Positions 1-9,646 of a stretch of DNA of 64,000 bases are shown here, in pieces. The notes under the pieces are model-generated. The model saw only the letters and a program-made list of their open reading frames with translations, did no database searches and had not been told where the DNA came from. Numbering within the stretch: the first letter of the stretch is position 1; the number at the start of each line of letters is the position of its first letter. The position numbers and the translations under genes were made by a program. The stretch lies in the NCBI GenBank assembly GCA_030068145.1, contig JAPJBO010000290.1, forward strand, positions 62,001-126,000, written 5' to 3'. Source of the DNA: Diplonema papillatum. Lineage: Eukaryota; Euglenozoa; Diplonemea; Diplonemida; Diplonemidae.

Positions 1-237
1 GGCCCTGTGATGGCTGAGTGCACACCTAAGCAGGGCTGCATCCTCGTGTTGTAGCCGTGTTGTGTATAAGGTTTCGTGGGGGCCTGGTCAACCACCTCAT
101 CACTATAGGGCACAAACCTTTCGCGACAGAGATTGGACAGTCGGGATTGCCGGGGGCGGGTCTCCATGAAGTAGAGAAAAGTAAAGCAAGACCTGCCCCC
201 TGCGCCTGCTGTCTCCGACTGCTTCGGCAGACGACCA

Positions 238-294
<57 letters not shown>

Positions 295-500
295 ACAAGC
301 GCCAGCTCGGAAGGAAATGCTTGACGAAGCTGCCAGGCGAAGAACCGAAGGAATCCCAAGTGCTGTATCCACCGAACCACGTGCTGAACGGACCTGAGGT
401 CATGCGGGTCTACCCCTACACGACAAGACGCACAAACACAACAGGTCAAAGTCCTGAGTGAGAAAACAACGCACGGTGGTGGAAGCGAAGGACAAAGCTC
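1..500 (+). repeat. Dispersed repeat R1, copy 1 (cut by window edge)
   Basis: Positions 1-300 match 24176-24560 nearly base for base, and 296-475 match 21922-22095, so this is a multi-copy element. The translation around 300-400 contains a short stretch (KRQLGRKCLTKLPGEE, with a related frame in the other copy) that may be a decayed coding remnant. A TAC microsatellite sits inside it. I do not recognise the family. Confidence 0.75.
238..294. repeat. (TAC)n microsatellite, about 19 units
   Basis: Uninterrupted trinucleotide run inside repeat R1. It gives spurious poly-Leu, poly-Ser and poly-Val reading frames. The related R1 copy at 24.5 kb has only a few units, and short TAC/ACT runs also follow a shared leader at 6.9 kb and 13.4 kb. 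Confidence 0.95.
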
Positions 501-600
501 GTCCCAACCCAAGACGGACCAGTCAAGAAATTGCCAGGACTTGTGGGTCGAATTGCGTCGCGAGAGTTGGACGTGGGTGAGCCACCTGCAGCACGCAAAG

Positions 601-706
601 ATTGGTGTCGGTCACAAACAGTCCCGGATATGGCTAGCCATAACCCATAACGAAAGCATTCACTAAATATACAACCCGCAACCATAAAGCCCTTTCTTGC
701 TCTATG
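601..706 (+). mobile_element. LINE-A 3' untranslated fragment
   Basis: It contains the marker GGTGTCGGTCACA followed by TGGCTAGCC and a stretch ending in CTTGCTC, the same order as in the LINE-A tails at 2640 and 26100. It abuts the next LINE-A copy, so two 5'-truncated copies lie head to tail. Confidence 0.6.
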
Positions 707-2525
707 TGCCCTGCGGGACAACCGGAATCTCGGCCTAGCGGGGCTGAGGTCAGGTACGGTGCCCGCTGTAAATCCCACTGTCCGCCCCAGAACGCGCTGC
801 TGATCAGGGTTGCCCTCGCAGGTGGCGTGAACACCGCCGAATACACTTCGAGATTCGCCAAGGCGGAAGCCCCGCCTGTACGTTGTGTGACTCGGGAGCA
901 TTGGAAGACGAGCACCACGTCTACTGGGATTGCACGGCCTTCGAGAACATACGCACGAAGCCCGAGTACGCGGGGATCGCACAGTCCGACAGGAGGCTCT
1001 GGCCGAGCTGCCTGCGGGAGCACGGAATCGTGACGCCGGCGACACGGGAATTTGCCGGGCCGGTACAAGCGCTGATGGCAGAGATCCTGGCGGAGCGGGC
1101 GCGCCGGGTCAGCGTTAGATGGCTAGAACGTAAGGCGGCGACCCCCTGGGAGCGCTGCGCGCAGATGCCAACGGCGAAACGCGAGTTCCCGTTCCGGCGC
1201 ATCGCCCCGGCCTGGGCGTGGCTACGCTACTGGGACGAAAGGACATTCCTGGCAGCGATCGACTGGCTCTCGGGCCTCGAATGGTCATCGGATGGCGACA
1301 TGGCAGCGGTAGAGGCAGCTATCGACTTCGAGCTGTTCTCGGGCCTCGACATCAAGGCACCTAGCAAGGCGGCCAAGACGCATCGGGAGAAGGCCAACGG
1401 GATGCGCTGCATGTTGAGCGCAATCAACAAGCTGGCCGTGCAACAACAACTCGGCAAGTGCCTCCCTGGCGACTTCAAGTCGAAAACGACAGCCTTGTCG
1501 TTCATAGGCCTGAGCAGCGTACCCGGCTTCCAGCCCCGGCCCCGCCACCGCATGCCCGAAACCGGGCCGACCATCATGCAGCAGGTGAAAACCGGCTACG
1601 GCACAGCGCCGGCGTACCCGCCAACGGCACAGCGCCGACGTACCCGCCCGAGCGGACGGACAGAGCGCGGCGATGGGTAATCCCCAGAGCGCCACTGGCC
1701 AACCCGGATCCCCTGCACCTCCCACACGCAGTGCCGGAGGCGACGAAGAATGCCCCCAAGTGCGCTACCCATCACAAAGGGAAGTGCGCAGTCTGTCGCG
1801 CACTCGGACACCACCACGGCCCTACGGTGGAGGCATGTTGCCGACACCACCACACCGACAACGACGGCTTACCTCCGGCGGTCTGCGACCGGCACCGCAT
1901 GACGAGATGCGTGGAGTGCAACACGCCAACAGCGTGCTGCAAGGCCGGCCACCATGACTGCCGCGAACACGCCCGCGGTCCGTGTGACGACTGCCGCGGC
2001 TTACCGACGCTAGCGGAACGGCGGCCGTCAGCCTGCTGCAAAAAGGGCCACCACGTGCCAGCGCCCCCGAAGCCAGCCCCCGCTAAGCCGAAGCCAACAA
2101 CGCCGCGGAAGAAGGGCCGACAGAAGCCGACGACACCACCGCGCATGAAGAGGACGCGTCAAGCGTCCCCAAAGGCGGCCAAGATGGCGAAAAAGCACGC
2201 TCCGACCGAGCCGGCCCGAGCGACACCACCAAGAAAGGGGCAGAAAAGAGCCCGACTCCCGACACCACCGAATGACCCGGCGGGAAAACCCGGAAAAAAG
2301 CACGCGGCGCGAAAGCGCAACATTTCGAGAATGGAGCTGGATATCACCAGCCCTGCCACCTCGACTTCATCCTCATCCATGTCAGGATCGCCCCCTCGAG
2401 CGACTGCTTCGGCGGGACAGCCGGCGCGAAAGCGCAACAAACGAAAAATGGAGCTGGTTATCACCAGCCTATAATCACCGTCCTCGTCCGCTTTGAGATC
2501 GTCCTCGGACGACGTATTCAAATAA
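704..2525 (+). pseudogene. LINE-A ORF2 C-terminal fragment, broken
   Basis: The frame first reads a typical pre-zinc-knuckle segment (GGVNTAEYTSRFAK), then, after a frame change near 860-880, a CX2C...HX4C knuckle (CTLCDSG, EDEHHVYWDC at about 872-940). A helical region follows to about 1600. A 26-bp tandem duplication at 1600-1651 shifts the frame; beyond it the same protein continues with a Cys/His cluster (about 1755-2040) of repeated ACC...HH motifs. Next comes a Lys/Pro-rich tail with a repeated module (ARKRN...MEL-ITS, about 2310 and 2430). A stop at 2472-2474 interrupts the tail; the family end appears to be DDVFK-stop at 2511-2525, as in the copies at 6.3 and 12.05 kb. The Cys/His cluster is presumably nucleic-acid binding (inference). 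Confidence 0.65.
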
Positions 2526-2790
2526 CCCTAGCCTATGACAAATGCAAGCTTACCCCTGTGGTACCTGCATTTCAAGTGCACACTGCTCAACATGCATGCG
2601 CGTGGGGGGCCCAAGACTAAATTCGAAGCGAATTTCTTCTTGGTGTCGGTCGCAACACTTACAAACATGGCTAGCCGTAGTTAAAGTGTATAAGCATACC
2701 TACTACCCTCATACCACCCGCCTCACAGCCTCAATGGTCAACCGGAGACCCTAAAACACCGAACCTCTAAACCACAATAAACGCTATAAA
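704..2790 (+). mobile_element. LINE-A, 5'-truncated non-LTR retrotransposon
   Basis: The copy starts inside the 3' part of the ORF, runs through a Cys/His-rich C-terminal region, and continues into a 3' UTR with the family markers GGTGTCGGTCGCAACA (about 2640) and GGAGACCCTAAAACACCG (about 2744). Other partial copies lie at 601, 6294, 7938 (minus), 11.7-12.3, 19.0, 20.2-21.0, 24.8 and 26.1 kb. All are 5'-truncated, as expected for target-primed reverse transcription. Assignment to a known LINE clade is not possible because RT and endonuclease are missing. Confidence 0.7.
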
Positions 2791-2982
2791 ATACAACCAC
2801 TAGGGAGGCGATGTGGAGATAACAGATGCCGTCGACGAGAAGAAGCATCTGGATCCATTCATGAATCCACATTGTCGTAATCCGGTAATATAGAATCCGT
2901 TTTGTCGTTGACCCAAAAAAAAAGCTCCACGAACGTAGTCCCACACTCTCCGCTTAGTCCACGGGGGTCGTGCGTAAAGCGG

Positions 2983-3130
2983 GCTAATTCCCATTCTAGA
3001 ACTGTTTTTAACTTTTTGCCCATTATAGAACAGTCGCTAACTTTGTGCCCATTATAGAACTGTTTTTAACTTTTTGCCCATTCTCGATAGCTTTGTGCCC
3101 ATTATAGAACATTCGCTAACTTTGTGCCCA
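2983..3130 (+). repeat. Minisatellite with core AACTTTTTGCCCAT
   Basis: About five imperfect units of roughly 30 bp alternate AACTTTTTGCCCATT and AGAACAGTCGCTA-like blocks. It begins GGGCTAATTCCCATTCT, exactly as the array at 57975 does. It lies directly left of the long-TIR transposon. Confidence 0.85.
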
Positions 3131-3185
3131 CGCGTACCCTTACTGATTGCGTGTGGAAGGAAGTTAGCCCCCTTGCTATATGAGT

Positions 3186-3574
3186 CGATGCCAAAAGGGG
3201 GGGGGGGGGGTTTGGGCGGAAAAATCCCCGCATAGTTCACCAGGGTCTGACGGGTACTGAGGCCCCATAGCCTTCCTAAAACATGATTCTGCGTTCAAAT
3301 ACGCCCTCAGAAGCCTCCGGAGAGCCTTCTATGATGTCCAAAATGCGTTTTTGTGGGTTTTGGGGGGGTCCCCTGTCTGCTGGCCGTACACCGCTATAGT
3401 AGACACATATGCGACCTGATGCTATGTTGCTCCTCAGAGCAAGATCCCAGCCTGAACACATGTTTTCGGCGTTCTCTAGCACTCTCCAGGTGCATTAGAC
3501 CCTCGGGCTTCGTGTTTTCTTCCGCTTACAGGTGCTCCGGGGCGCCCCCTGCATTGGGGTCAGACCGTACTACG
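3186..3574. repeat. Left terminal inverted repeat
   Basis: Reverse-complement partner of 5763-6172 with scattered substitutions and small indels. It includes a homopolymer G tract at about 3197-3210 that differs slightly in length from its partner, as expected for slippage. Confidence 0.9.
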
Positions 3575-3772
3575 TGATGGTACTACGTCACCAACGAGCT
3601 ACGTGCTATGCGCACCTATGACGATACAGCAGCAGCACGTGGTGGTAGCAGCATGATATGCATCTGGCTAACGAGAAGGACGAGTGTTGACACGAAGAGT
3701 GACTGAAGAAGTGAGTTACACGGTGACCGAAGGCTGTGTCAACAGCCGATCTCAGTGGTCAGTAGAAGACGG

Positions 3773-5614
3773 TTAGCTCCGAGTTCGCTTCCTGCCCGTG
3801 CATTGTTTTGCAGCCGGTTTTGCTGGTTTTGGGGCAGGCTTTCGCACCTTTCCTTGTGATTTCCTCCCCCTTTTGGCATCTTTCTCGTCCTTGGCAGCAA
3901 GTGCCTCAAAGACGTGTTGCTTCTTGAGCCGTTTCTTCTCCAGCTTTGACGCGAAGTCTTCACTACTAGCACTGGAGTCGCCATCCCGATCACTGCTGGA
4001 AACGTCAGCACAGTCACTATCTGATTCGCAAAGTGGCAACTTGCTTGATACCTTGGGTACAAACGCGAATCTTGTGGCATGGCTCTTTCCCCGAAGTTTG
4101 CAACCGGGTTCACCACTGAAGTCATGAACTGTGATGACTCCGTCACCATCTCGTTGGTAGGACCCAATAGCCATGATATTGGCGATGTTTCGGACCGGAA
4201 AAGTGGCCCGTTGAGCACGGATTCTGACTTGTATGGCGATTGTGTTGGTCACCTTGTTTAGCACGGCTTTTACATCATTGAGATGCTTCAGCTCGGTCTT
4301 TTTCGAAGCCGTGTCGAGAGCACGTCCAATCGTGCCAAAGTGCTGGTCCCGGTCGTTCTTGCCGTGGCCCCCTTCAAAGAAGTTGATCGAAATCGTGGAA
4401 TCTTCTTGTAGGAGGCGGCTGATAAAAAGCAGCGAACGAAAGTGTCTCCCCGAGTCGGACCAGTAAATCACTTTTAGGTCCGGGGGGAAATGCTCCTTGG
4501 CAGCTTCAAAGGCACGGACAGCAGCAAACGAGCACTGGTTGTGCGTTCGCAGGAGCACATCAATGTTACGACGGCAGACGTTTCCATCTACCAGCCAATG
4601 CATGCCAAAGCCAAGTAATGAGAAGGCACCTTGATTATAAAAGAGCTGGCCGGGCTCCTCTGGTTTCATTGGGAGCTTCCCTTTTTGTTTGAAGTCAAGG
4701 GTTACCACGACGCAGCCTGGTGGAGGAGCTTTCATGGCAATGTTATACGCATCTCTTTGTCGTGTGGCTGCCGCCTGATGCAGTTGTACCTCCATGAGCT
4801 GATGCAGCATGATGCTAACAGCACTCTTCACGTTTGCGGGAATGCGAGGCTCGTCCAGGACGCTGAGGAGATAGAACGGGTTGCTGTTTGCATGCCAGTA
4901 CTGCGAGGTCAGCGACTCCCTGTTCTTGGAGATATACTCCCTCAGGCGATTTTGGATGGTGGCCCCTTCCGCACACGTGTCGCATACATCTGTCCGTCGT
5001 GAGATGTGCTGAAACTGGGCACCACGCAGCCGGCGATATGTCGTGTACGACACATCGTCCTTCATCTCACTCTGTTCGTAAACAAGCTTGAACGGTACAA
5101 GCATGTTTTGTGCCACGACCGCAGTACTTTCAGTTGAAAGCCGCTTCACCACGCGAGATGTGGGCGATGCCAATTGTTCGTGGTCCTCATTAACCTGCTG
5201 CCTGGCTTCTGGTGTGGCAATCAACGGCCTCCCGCCACGGGAAATGTCGCCATCTTGGTGTCTGTTGGACCACAGTTTCTCCCCTACAGTCATTCCAACC
5301 TTTTCATATCGTGCCCGAGCCCAACCCAGACTACGTACGATATTGCGACGTGTCGGCTCATGAGAGATGCTGTTGAACGCATCCGGGAATGTGCCAGATA
5401 GTTTCTGCCAGATACGGACGTGGTCGTCTTCTCCCCACATAGACAGCAAGAAACCAATGTGGTCTTCGCCTGCAATCTTGTTCAAGAACGCTTTTGTTAC
5501 GTTGAACCGGCGCTTCATGTTCTGAGACGTTCTACTCCAGTTGGTGTAGGTGTCCTGGGCTTTCATCTCTTCCACAGAGGTTTCGAGGGCGAGCATACCC
5601 GTGTCACGAGGCAT
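3773..5614 (-). CDS. DDE-like transposase of the long-TIR element
   Basis: Intact frame of 613 aa from ATG at 5614 (context AAATATGCC) to TAA at 3773; the open frame extends upstream into the TIR, but this ATG is the first outside it. The N-terminal half is helical and probably DNA-binding, with a CDTCAE motif. The C-terminal half looks like an RNase H-fold nuclease: candidate acids are D in VVVTLDFKQKG, D in IYWSDSGRHF, and E in NFFEGGHGKNDRDQHFG. The D-S-G and H-G-K-x-x-x-D pattern recalls several eukaryotic DDE families, but I cannot assign one. The tail is Ser/Asp-rich then Lys-rich, likely nuclear targeting. Function (excision and insertion of the element) is inferred from position between the TIRs. 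No frame breaks were seen, so it may be young. Confidence 0.75.
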   Translation of the reverse strand: MPRDTGMLALETSVEEMKAQDTYTNWSRTSQNMKRRFNVTKAFLNKIAGEDHIGFLLSMWGEDDHVRIWQKLSGTFPDAFNSISHEPTRRNIVRSLGWARARYEKVGMTVGEKLWSNRHQDGDISRGGRPLIATPEARQQVNEDHEQLASPTSRVVKRLSTESTAVVAQNMLVPFKLVYEQSEMKDDVSYTTYRRLRGAQFQHISRRTDVCDTCAEGATIQNRLREYISKNRESLTSQYWHANSNPFYLLSVLDEPRIPANVKSAVSIMLHQLMEVQLHQAAATRQRDAYNIAMKAPPPGCVVVTLDFKQKGKLPMKPEEPGQLFYNQGAFSLLGFGMHWLVDGNVCRRNIDVLLRTHNQCSFAAVRAFEAAKEHFPPDLKVIYWSDSGRHFRSLLFISRLLQEDSTISINFFEGGHGKNDRDQHFGTIGRALDTASKKTELKHLNDVKAVLNKVTNTIAIQVRIRAQRATFPVRNIANIMAIGSYQRDGDGVITVHDFSGEPGCKLRGKSHATRFAFVPKVSSKLPLCESDSDCADVSSSDRDGDSSASSEDFASKLEKKRLKKQHVFEALAAKDEKDAKRGRKSQGKVRKPAPKPAKPAAKQCTGRKRTRS

Positions 5615-5762
5615 ATTTACTTGATGTTCTTTAGTTCCTGTATGCCAACAATGAGGGTTTAGGTTTAATGGACCCCAAAGCAGCACAAACGAAGCCCGAA
5701 ACGGTGGATGTGGCGCCAAAGCCGGTGCAATTTGACCCCAAAGCCTGTATAGACAGGCAGGG

Positions 5763-6172
5763 CGTAGTTCGGTCTGTCCCCAATGCAGGGGGCCATTCTC
5801 CTTATCTTTGCACGTCCCGGAACACCTGTGAGTGAAAGAAACCACGAAGCCCGAGGGTCGAATGCACCTGGAGAGTGCTAGAGAACGCCGAAAACGTGTG
5901 TTTGGGCTGGGATCTTGCACAGAAAAGCGACCCAGCTTCAGGTTGCATATGTGTCTACTATGGCGGTTTACGGCCAACAGGCGGGGGGACCCCCTAAAAA
6001 CCCACAAAATCGAATTTGGGACGTCATAGAAGGCTCTCCGGAGGCTTCTGAGGGCGTATTTGAACGCAGAATGATGTTTTAGGAAGGGTATGGGGCCTCA
6101 GTACCCGTCAGACCCTGGTGAACTATGCGGGGATTTTTCCGCCCAAACCCCCCCCCCCCCCTTTTGGCATCG
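5763..6172. repeat. Right terminal inverted repeat
   Basis: Reverse complement of 3186-3574. It probably holds the promoter of the transposase, whose ATG lies about 150 bp inside it; this is inferred from position only. Confidence 0.9.
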
Positions 6173-6293
6173 TACCATATATGTTTTGAAAAAAGTTAGA
6201 CCCCCTGCGGTTTGCGTTTGGGAAAGAAGCTCCCCCTACTGTATGCGTGTGTTAGAGGTTTGACATCGACTATGTGTTGACGCCCGCATCCGT

Positions 6294-6350
6294 CTTCGGA
6301 CGACGTATTCAAGTAACGCCAACCTTTGGCAAAGTAACCCTACCCCTGTG
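6294..6350 (+). mobile_element. LINE-A fragment: ORF end and start of 3' UTR
   Basis: GGACGACGTATTCAAGTAA encodes the family C-terminus DDVFK-stop, and ACCCCTGTGGTACCTGCA follows as in the copy at 2511-2575. It lies just upstream of the actin-related gene. Confidence 0.6.
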
Positions 6351-6500
6351 GTACCTGCAATAAAGCAAACCGGATCTTTTCTCGAACTTACACTCTACAC
6401 TCTAAAAGTTTACACTGCCTCGAGAATTGCAGGTGGGGGGCGGGTTTGCGGGCCAACTGCACGCAAGAAGCGAACCGCCGCAGCGTGGCACCAAATAGGC

Positions 6501-9123
6501 ATGCCCGACGAAGAGGCGTTGGCGCTGGACCTAGGGTCGTACGAGCTCAAGTTCGGCCCCGCCACGAATGCGTTTGACAGCATCCGCCGCGTCCGGAGCG
6601 TCGTGGGGGCTGACCGGCACGCGTACCCCTACATCGGCCCTCGGCTGGAAGTGGCGCGGAAAACCGGGCTGCTAGCCCAAGAGGTGACCCCGGGCGTTTT
6701 CTGGGACAACGCAGCTGTGGCCGAGAAGCTCTACGCCTTCGCCTTCGAACAGGTATCGTTGACAATTCCATTCGTTCAGCGTTGTTTGTGGGTTATTGTT
6801 CGTCATATAAGATGCTAGTCTTAGAAGATACCTATCAACTACTACTACGGCGGTGTGCAGTCTACCGTCACGGATTGTTGCTGCATATCAAGTTCAAACT
6901 ATCAACTACTACTACGAATAACTGCTGCCCTGCTCTCACGCTCTTACTTACCACCATCCCGCCCCCTTGCTTTCCATGTCCTCGCCCAAGAGTTGACTCC
7001 GGGCATATTCTGGGACAGCGCAGCTGTGGCCGAGAAGCTCTACGCCTTCGCTTTCGAACAGGTATCGTGACAATCCCATTCGTTCAGCGTTGTTCGTGGG
7101 TTATTTATTCGTCGTATTAAGCCGGTCCATCCCTACCTCCTGGAACTGCATCGAATTGCCTGCCGCTGTCTAGCACGGTGAACCACGGTGCACCGCGGTC
7201 TGTCAGGTCCGTCCGTATTCCCTGGAGCTGCATAGAATTGCCTGGAGCTGTATTTCATCGGTCTATCACGGTTGTCGGAAAGGGCACCATCGAGCGGCGG
7301 TAGCGAGAGGGGTCGGGTCGACGGAGAAGCGGAAGGCGGAGCTCTTAAGCCAGCGCCTCCGCCGAAGCAAACGAAGCGCGCCAACGTGGTGCTGGTGCTT
7401 CCGAAAGCAGCTGAGGACAAAGAGCGAAGACGAAGAAGCGACAATCAACCTCGGCAACACCACGGAAGACGACCAGCAAACCGATAACCAACCATGCCAC
7501 GAGTCTACTGGGTAGGTAGCAGCGCCTCCGCCGGAGCAAACGAAGCGCGCCAACGTGGTGCTGGTGCTTCCGAAAGCAGCTGAGGACGAAGAGCGAAGAC
7601 GAAGAAGCGACGATCAACCTCGGCAACACCACGGAAGACGACAAGCAAACCGATAGCCAACCATGCCACGAGTCTACTGTACGGGTAGGTAGCAGCGCCT
7701 CCGCCGGAGCAAACGAAGCGCGCCAATGTGGTACTCGTGCTTCCGAAAGCAGCTGAGGACGAGGAGCGACCCCCAATCTCGAGAGCGAAGACGAAGAAGC
7801 GACGATCAACAACTGATGCCTTTCTCAATTGCTTGCTTTCCGACGATCCCATATAGCCTTACAGCTACTTTGCAAAGTTCAGTTTAGGCAGTTTATGCGT
7901 GATTGTGGTACTGTGGTAGTTGTATGCAGTCTTATTATTGGAGTTAAAGTTCGCTTGAAATTCCGGGGTTTCAGGGTCTCCGTGGGACCGTTCATGAATG
8001 GGTTCTCTTAGAGCAAGAAAGTTATTATGAGATCGTCGGGAAGCAAGAAATTGAGAAAGGCATCAGTTGTCGTTGTGTTACCCCCTTACCTCCCCTCAAC
8101 AAGAGCAAGCTCACCACACACAAAAACCCCGTAGAGGGAGCCTGAGAAACGGCTACCACATCTAAGGATGGCAGCAGGTACGCAAATTGCCCAATAGCAA
8201 CACTGCTGAGGCAGCGAAGAGAAATAGCCTCGACACGTACTTAGTACGTTAGAAGCAATGGATGATATCTAAACCTGTCAATGAACACAATTGGTGGACA
8301 AGTCTGGTGCCAGCACCCGCGGTAATTCCAGCACCAATAGCGGAATTTCAAGCGAACTTTAACTCTAAATAAACAACGTTTTGGCTGGTTGTAGACATGA
8401 GGGGCGCAGACAAGCTATTACCCCGAAAAGCTTTCACAACAAAAAAGTCACTATCCAACTGCCACATCATGAGTAACTACCACCTTACCACAGGCACGTA
8501 CCAACTGAACTTGCCAAAGAAAGAGGTTGAAAGACACTCAGCTGTAAGGCTACATGGGATCGTCGGAAACCAAGAAATTAAGAATGGCATGGCTTGTCGT
8601 TATATTACTCCTTACCCTCAACACAGCTCGGCTGGGAATCGCAAGAGCATAATGTAGTAGCCGCAGTGCCGCCTGCGATGCCGTACGACTGCTACGAGCT
8701 GTCGACGCAGCTGTTCTTCGAACGCTTCAACACGCCAGGCCTGCGCTTCCTCGCGTCACCCCAAACCGCGCTCTACGGCGCCGGCCGTGCGCAGGGCATC
8801 TGCCTCGACGTCGGCGAGCACGCGACCACAGTCACCCCCGTCACGCAAGACGGCACCCTCCGCTTCGCCCTGCAAGACACGCCGCTCGCAGGCCAGGCCC
8901 TCACGGGGTACACCCAGCAGTACGTCCTCAGCCGCCTCGGCCTCACGGAGCCGCCGCCCGCGCCGAGCGGCAGCAAGCGGGACCTGGGCAACGACCAGTC
9001 CTTCGAGGTGCAGTGCACGGCCCTCAAAGAGTCGCTTTTTAAAGTGGGCGCCTCTTACGACCATGCAGTGGGTCGATTCCGAGACGCGGCCAGGCTGCAG
9101 AAGGACGCGGGGCTGCCGCAGCA

Positions 9124-9173
<50 letters not shown>

Positions 9174-9646
9174 GCCGGCTGGTGGCTGACGCTGCGCTGT
9201 TTGAGGAGAGGGACAAGGACGCTGTGCTGGTGCTGCCTGACGGCGAAAAGCTCGGCTTCGTCGTGCCGCCGGAGCACCAGTACCGAGCGGCGGAGCTCCT
9301 GTTCCGGCCAGCGTACGAGCCGCACGGCGTCGAGCTGCTGAGCATCCCGCAGGCCTACTGGAACTGCGTGCAGGCCCTGCCGCACTCTGTGGCCCGCGAC
9401 CTGGTGTCGAACGTCGTCGTCTGCGGCGGGTGCTCGCTGATCACAGGCTTCGCCGACCGGCTGTCCTCGGAGCTGGAGTGCGTCAGCCCCGTGCACCTGC
9501 GGCCGCGGCTGACGATCACAAGGGAGAGGGCGGACACGGTGTGGAAAGGTGTCGCCATCGTCGCCTCCGCCTCGCAGTTCGACGAAATGTACATCACCAA
9601 GCAGGAGTACAACGAGATCGGGCCCAACATCGTGCACAGGTCGTGA
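6501..9646 (+). CDS. Actin-related protein, two exons (6501-6752, 8627-9646)
   Basis: The exons join in phase 0 (CAG|GTATCG at 6752; CTCAACACAG|CTC at 8626) to give about 423 aa; actin has about 375. Visible actin-fold landmarks are phosphate loop 1 (LDLGSYELKFG, residues 9-19), the segment QEHNVVAAVPPAMP aligning with actin EEHPVLLTEAPLNP, phosphate loop 2 (LDVGEHATTVTP, about residue 144), the adenosine-loop region (VVCGGCSLITGFADRL) and an actin-like C-terminus (MYITKQEYNEIGPNIVHR). An insertion with 15-20 Gln (9118-9171) lies in the middle. Loop residues differ from conventional actin, so it is an ARP; I cannot name the subfamily. It could act in cytoskeletal or chromatin complexes. The 1.87-kb intron is full of duplications and repeats, and the 3' terminus is tandemly repeated downstream. 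Confidence 0.8.
6981..7061 (+). pseudogene. Duplicated 3' part of ARP exon 1 inside the intron
   Basis: It encodes AQELTPGIFWDSAAVAEK and onward, nearly identical to exon 1 residues 58-84, and ends CAG|GTATCG with the same downstream intron bases for about 50 bp. So the exon end, splice donor and intron start were duplicated together. Upstream (CTCGCCCAAG) there is no clear acceptor, so it is more likely a relic than an alternative exon. Changes are few and mostly conservative, which argues for a recent copy. Confidence 0.8.
7349..7800 (+). repeat. Tandem repeat, about 170-bp unit x 2.7, in the ARP intron
   Basis: Units start near 7352, 7521 and 7694 with AGCGCCTCCGCCG and contain GAAAGCAGCTGAGGACGA. 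They differ by only a few bases. The open frames across them are a by-product of the repeat. Confidence 0.9.
7800..7870 (-). repeat. Inverted copy of the distal ARP intron
   Basis: The reverse complement matches 8500-8575 (ACTGAAC..., GCTGTAAGGCTA, ATGGGATCGTCGGAAA). A direct partial copy of the last intron bases also lies at 8028-8115. The intron therefore carries its own 3' region three times, once inverted. Confidence 0.75.
7938..8010 (-). mobile_element. LINE-A 3' tail, inverted
   Basis: Read on the minus strand it gives AGAGAACCCATTCATGAACG, then GGAGACCCTGAAACCCCGG, then the shared module TTCAAGCGAACTTTAACTC, as at 26.1-26.24 kb. Confidence 0.7.
8133..8342 (+). rRNA. 18S rRNA fragment (5' domain) in the ARP intron
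   Basis: It shows GAGGGAGCCTGAGAAACGG, CTACCACATCTAAGGATGGC, GCAAATTGCCCAAT and GGTAATTCCAGC in the order of SSU rRNA helices up to the V4 entrance. It differs from the universal consensus at a few otherwise constant sites (for example GCCAGCACCCGCGG) and breaks off at CCAATAGC, where the TTCAAGCGAACTTTAACTC module begins. It is a fragment, not a functional gene. Confidence 0.85.

Larger units (their letters stand above)
3186..6172 (-). mobile_element. DNA transposon with about 390-410 bp inverted ends, superfamily unknown
   Basis: The left end 3186-3574 and right end 5763-6172 are long inverted repeats (outer start CGATGCCAAAAGGGG, followed by a G tract and TTTGGGCGGAAAAATCCCCG). One transposase-like ORF sits between them on the minus strand. 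Weak inverted similarity extends outward through TATATG on both sides, and I see no clean target duplication, so the exact ends are uncertain by about 10 bp. The element separates LINE-A remnants on either side, so it probably inserted among older repeats. Confidence 0.85.

Noticed and set aside
57-461. Poly-Leu, poly-Ser and poly-Val proteins near the start
   Set aside because: Produced by the TAC microsatellite in three frames.
6981-7061. Mutually exclusive alternative exon of the ARP gene
   Set aside because: The donor is good but there is no convincing acceptor before it, and the copy starts in mid-exon; treated as a relic.
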